Below the pieces are notes generated by a model. That model made no database searches. It had not been told where the DNA came from and saw nothing but the letters and a program-made list of their open reading frames with translations. This document shows positions 62,111-64,000 of a stretch of DNA of 64,000 nt, in pieces. This DNA comes from an uncultured Kiritimatiellota bacterium (GTDB lineage Bacteria > Verrucomicrobiota > Kiritimatiellia > RFP12 > DVOR01). Every line of letters begins with the position of its first letter. Within the stretch, counting starts at the first letter, position 1. The position numbers and the translations under genes were made by a program. The stretch lies in the NCBI GenBank assembly GCA_944391055.1, contig CALXSF010000011.1, forward strand, positions 20,826-84,825. The letters are read 5' to 3'.

Positions 62111-63589
62111 ATGACAGTCGCCTTCTACAAAAAGTATCTCTTGATCATGGCGGGCCTCGGCGGCCTGATTTATGGCGTCGACGTCGGCGTCATCGCCGCG
62201 GCGCTCCCCTACATCGAGAACACCTCCTCCTACAACGCGTGGGAGCTCGGCTTCACCGTCGGCGCGGTGCTGTGGGGGTCGGTGGTGTCCTCGCTCTTCG
62301 CCGGCACGCTTTCCGAGTGGTTCGGGCGGAAGCTCATCATCATCGCCTCCGCGTTCTGCTTCTTCATCTCCATCCCCGTGATCTGCGCCTCGGGGCTGTT
62401 TGATGGCGGCAACTTCATCCTGCTGACCTGCGGTCGCGTCCTGCAGGGCGCCTCGGCCGGTTTGGTGGGCGTGGTGGTGCCCATGTACCTGGCCGAATGC
62501 CTCGACTCCGAGAGCCGCGGCAAGGGCACGGGCATGTTCCAGCTGCTGCTCACGATCGGCCTGGCCTTCGCGGCCATCATCGGCCTCATCGTCACTTGGT
62601 GGGTGGGCGATTCCGACAAGATCATCGAGGCCGCCGGCGGCATCGCCAATGTCTCCGCCGAGCAGATCCACTCGTGGATCACCGCCTGGCAGACCATCTT
62701 CTGGTGCTCCGCCATCCCGGGCTTCATCCTCTTCTTGGGCGCCTTCGGCCTGAAGGAATCCCCGCGCTGGCTCTACAAGCGCGGCCGCAAAGAGGAGGCG
62801 CTCGCCTCGCTCGCCGCCAACAACGGCGAGGAAAAGGCCAAGGAAATCCTCGACGAGATGGTTCAGGCCGATCAGGCGGCCGAGGCGGAGAAGGCCGCGA
62901 TCGCCGCCGCCGCGAAGGGCGACACGCTCTTCCAGCGCAAGTACGTCTATCCCTTCCTGCTCGCCGTCGTCATCCTGGCGTGCAACCAGACCACGGGCAT
63001 CAACTCCGTCCTCAACTACACCGTCACCATCTTCAAGGAGACGGGCATGGAGGGCGTCTTCGCGAACTTCTCCGACCTCGCCATCAAACTGGTGAACGTG
63101 GTGATGACGATCGTCGCGTGCGCGCTCGTGGACAAGAAGGGGCGCAAGTTCCTGCTCAAGCTGGGCACCTCGGGCATCATCATCGGCCTCTGCGGCGTGG
63201 GCACCATCTTCCTCATGATCAAGGGCGGGCTCTTCGCGGCCTCCATGACCACGGGCATCATCGCGACGGCCTTCTTCTTCATGTTCATCGCCTTCTACGC
63301 CGTCGGCCCCGGCGTCTGCGTCTGGCTGGCGCTCTCCGAGCTCATGCCCACGCGCATTCGCGCCACGGGCATGTCCATCGCGATGATCATCAACCAAGGC
63401 GTCTCCGCCACCATCGCCACCGTCTTCCCCGCCTGGGTGGATGCGTGGAGCATGGGCCCCGTCTTCTTCTGCCTGGCCGGCTTCACGGTGATTTACTTCA
63501 TCACCGCGGCCTTCTTCCTGCCGGAGACGAAAGGGCGCACGCTCGAGGAAATCGAGGCCTACTTCGCGGGGCGCAAGAAACTCAACTGA
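62111..63589 (+). CDS. sugar porter (major facilitator superfamily)
   Basis: A 492-residue inner-membrane transporter with twelve helices and the sugar-porter signatures: GGLIYGVDVGVI in TM1, LSEWFGRK, YLAECLDSESRGKGTGMFQ, ESPRWLYKRGRKEEAL, NQTTGINSVLNY in TM7, DKKGRKFLL and the terminal LPETKGRTLEEIE. An insertion of about 20 residues after TM5/6 (IIEAAGGIANVSAEQIHSW) is unusual. It imports a monosaccharide with protons and is last in the GH109-like/ROK operon. AAAGAAAA precedes the ATG. Confidence 0.93.
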   Translation: MTVAFYKKYLLIMAGLGGLIYGVDVGVIAAALPYIENTSSYNAWELGFTVGAVLWGSVVSSLFAGTLSEWFGRKLIIIASAFCFFISIPVICASGLFDGGNFILLTCGRVLQGASAGLVGVVVPMYLAECLDSESRGKGTGMFQLLLTIGLAFAAIIGLIVTWWVGDSDKIIEAAGGIANVSAEQIHSWITAWQTIFWCSAIPGFILFLGAFGLKESPRWLYKRGRKEEALASLAANNGEEKAKEILDEMVQADQAAEAEKAAIAAAAKGDTLFQRKYVYPFLLAVVILACNQTTGINSVLNYTVTIFKETGMEGVFANFSDLAIKLVNVVMTIVACALVDKKGRKFLLKLGTSGIIIGLCGVGTIFLMIKGGLFAASMTTGIIATAFFFMFIAFYAVGPGVCVWLALSELMPTRIRATGMSIAMIINQGVSATIATVFPAWVDAWSMGPVFFCLAGFTVIYFITAAFFLPETKGRTLEEIEAYFAGRKKLN

Positions 63590-63610
63590 GGCGCTCCCCT
63601 CCCCATCCAA

Positions 63611-63645
63611 CCGGGGCCGCGCGACGCGCGGCCCCGGCTTTTTTG
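63611..63645 (+). terminator. terminator of the sugar operon
   Basis: CCGGGGCCGCGC and CGCGGCCCCGG form a GC-rich stem, followed by a run of T bases (63639-63644). Confidence 0.9.
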
Positions 63646-64000
63646 TGCGGCCGGCCTCGGCAACGCGAAGGGACTGGGCTGCGTGTTTGCGGGCCTCGTC
63701 TCTCGGGAGGCGGCGTATCCCTCCTTGGGAGACGCCGTCTTTCGGTGGCGGGTACGCGCGGAAACAAAACAGTGAGGCGGTGCGTGGGGAGTGAGAATGG
63801 GGGAAGAGGGGGGAAAGGGGTGGGAAAGGGGGGAATGGCGGGGGTTTGGTGGGGACGGGATAAAAAAACGGCGGGCGGGGGAGGATGAGAACGATGAAGC
63901 GCGAAAAGGGCGGGAAATCAAAAAGAGTGAGAAAATATCGGGCCAAGTAGGCGGTTTTCTCACGGCTCTTGATTTCGGTTTGCGGGCGGCTTGCGAGGGG
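63646..64000. other. intergenic region with hairpins and G-rich tracts
   Basis: No confident gene is seen. A hairpin (CGGCGT-TCCC/GGGA-ACGCCG, about 63700-63735) is followed by a purine-rich stretch with many GGGG tracts (63785-63860). A long imperfect inverted repeat has AAATCAA...TGAGAAAA (63915-63935) and TTTTCTCA...TTGATTT (63954-63975) arms. Confidence 0.5.
63894..63950 (+). CDS. possible very small basic protein (18 aa)
   Basis: ATG at 63894, 9 bases after GGGGGAGG, starts MKREKGGKSKRVRKYRAK and stops at TAG. The composition is strongly basic, as in small ribosome-associated proteins, but I do not recognise a family and it overlaps an inverted repeat. It may be a chance frame. Confidence 0.2.
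   Translation: MKREKGGKSKRVRKYRAK

Overview
The window is a GC-rich bacterial chromosome segment with tightly packed genes. The flavodoxin, a pyruvate-formate-lyase-activase-like radical SAM protein, a KamA-like radical SAM protein and an iron-type alcohol dehydrogenase suggest an anaerobe or facultative anaerobe. A PEP-CTERM protein, a 1637-residue secreted LamG/beta-strand-repeat protein and a Tat-exported GH109-like glycosidase suggest a member of the PVC superphylum, most like gut or sediment Kiritimatiellota/Verrucomicrobiota. This placement is inferred from gene content; no rRNA gene is present.

Layout. 1-12.6 kb (nearly all minus strand): a two-domain secreted esterase cut by the window edge; an SAH-hydrolase-like gene coupled to an MTA/SAH deaminase; a DUF2339 membrane protein; a flavodoxin/DUF3793 operon with paired palindromes around its promoter; a beta-propeller protein; a HAD hydrolase coupled to a DUF6057-like membrane protein; and an S9 peptidase. 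12.9-14.9 kb: tRNA-Ala(GGC), then an AT-richer island of frameshifted secreted-protein genes. 14.9-20 kb: radical SAM PflX-like, YebC, then yajC-secDF with tRNA-Ser(TGA) six bases past the secDF stop. 20-27.6 kb: a structured candidate ncRNA, hrpA, and a vWA/NYN/KamA-like cluster. 27.7-34.2 kb: the giant secreted protein, tRNA-Leu(GAG) and Fe-ADH. 34.3-39.4 kb: pnp, a candidate sRNA, an MscS-type channel and a divergent HxlR/metallo-hydrolase pair. 39.4-46 kb: a complete trp operon, trpE-G-D-C-F-BA, with a trpB-trpA fusion and an attenuator containing a Trp-Leu-Trp leader peptide. 46-51 kb: mazG, HAD, cysK, gph, a tetratricopeptide-like protein and a DEDD exonuclease. 51-54 kb: a beta-CASP nuclease, a small membrane protein and a PEP-CTERM protein behind a long structured leader. 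54-59 kb: L,D-transpeptidase, purine nucleoside phosphorylase and a two-permease ABC exporter. 59-63.6 kb: a sugar operon (GH109-like, ROK kinase, MFS sugar porter).

Two themes recur. Promoters share an extended -10 (TGnTATAMT-like), and several lie only 6-10 bases before a start codon that lacks a Shine-Dalgarno, which predicts leaderless mRNAs (SAHH-like, HAD, hrpA, trpL and others). There is also much RNA-level structure: a trp attenuator with two terminators, two candidate small RNAs, and a leader with pseudoknot topology before the PEP-CTERM gene.
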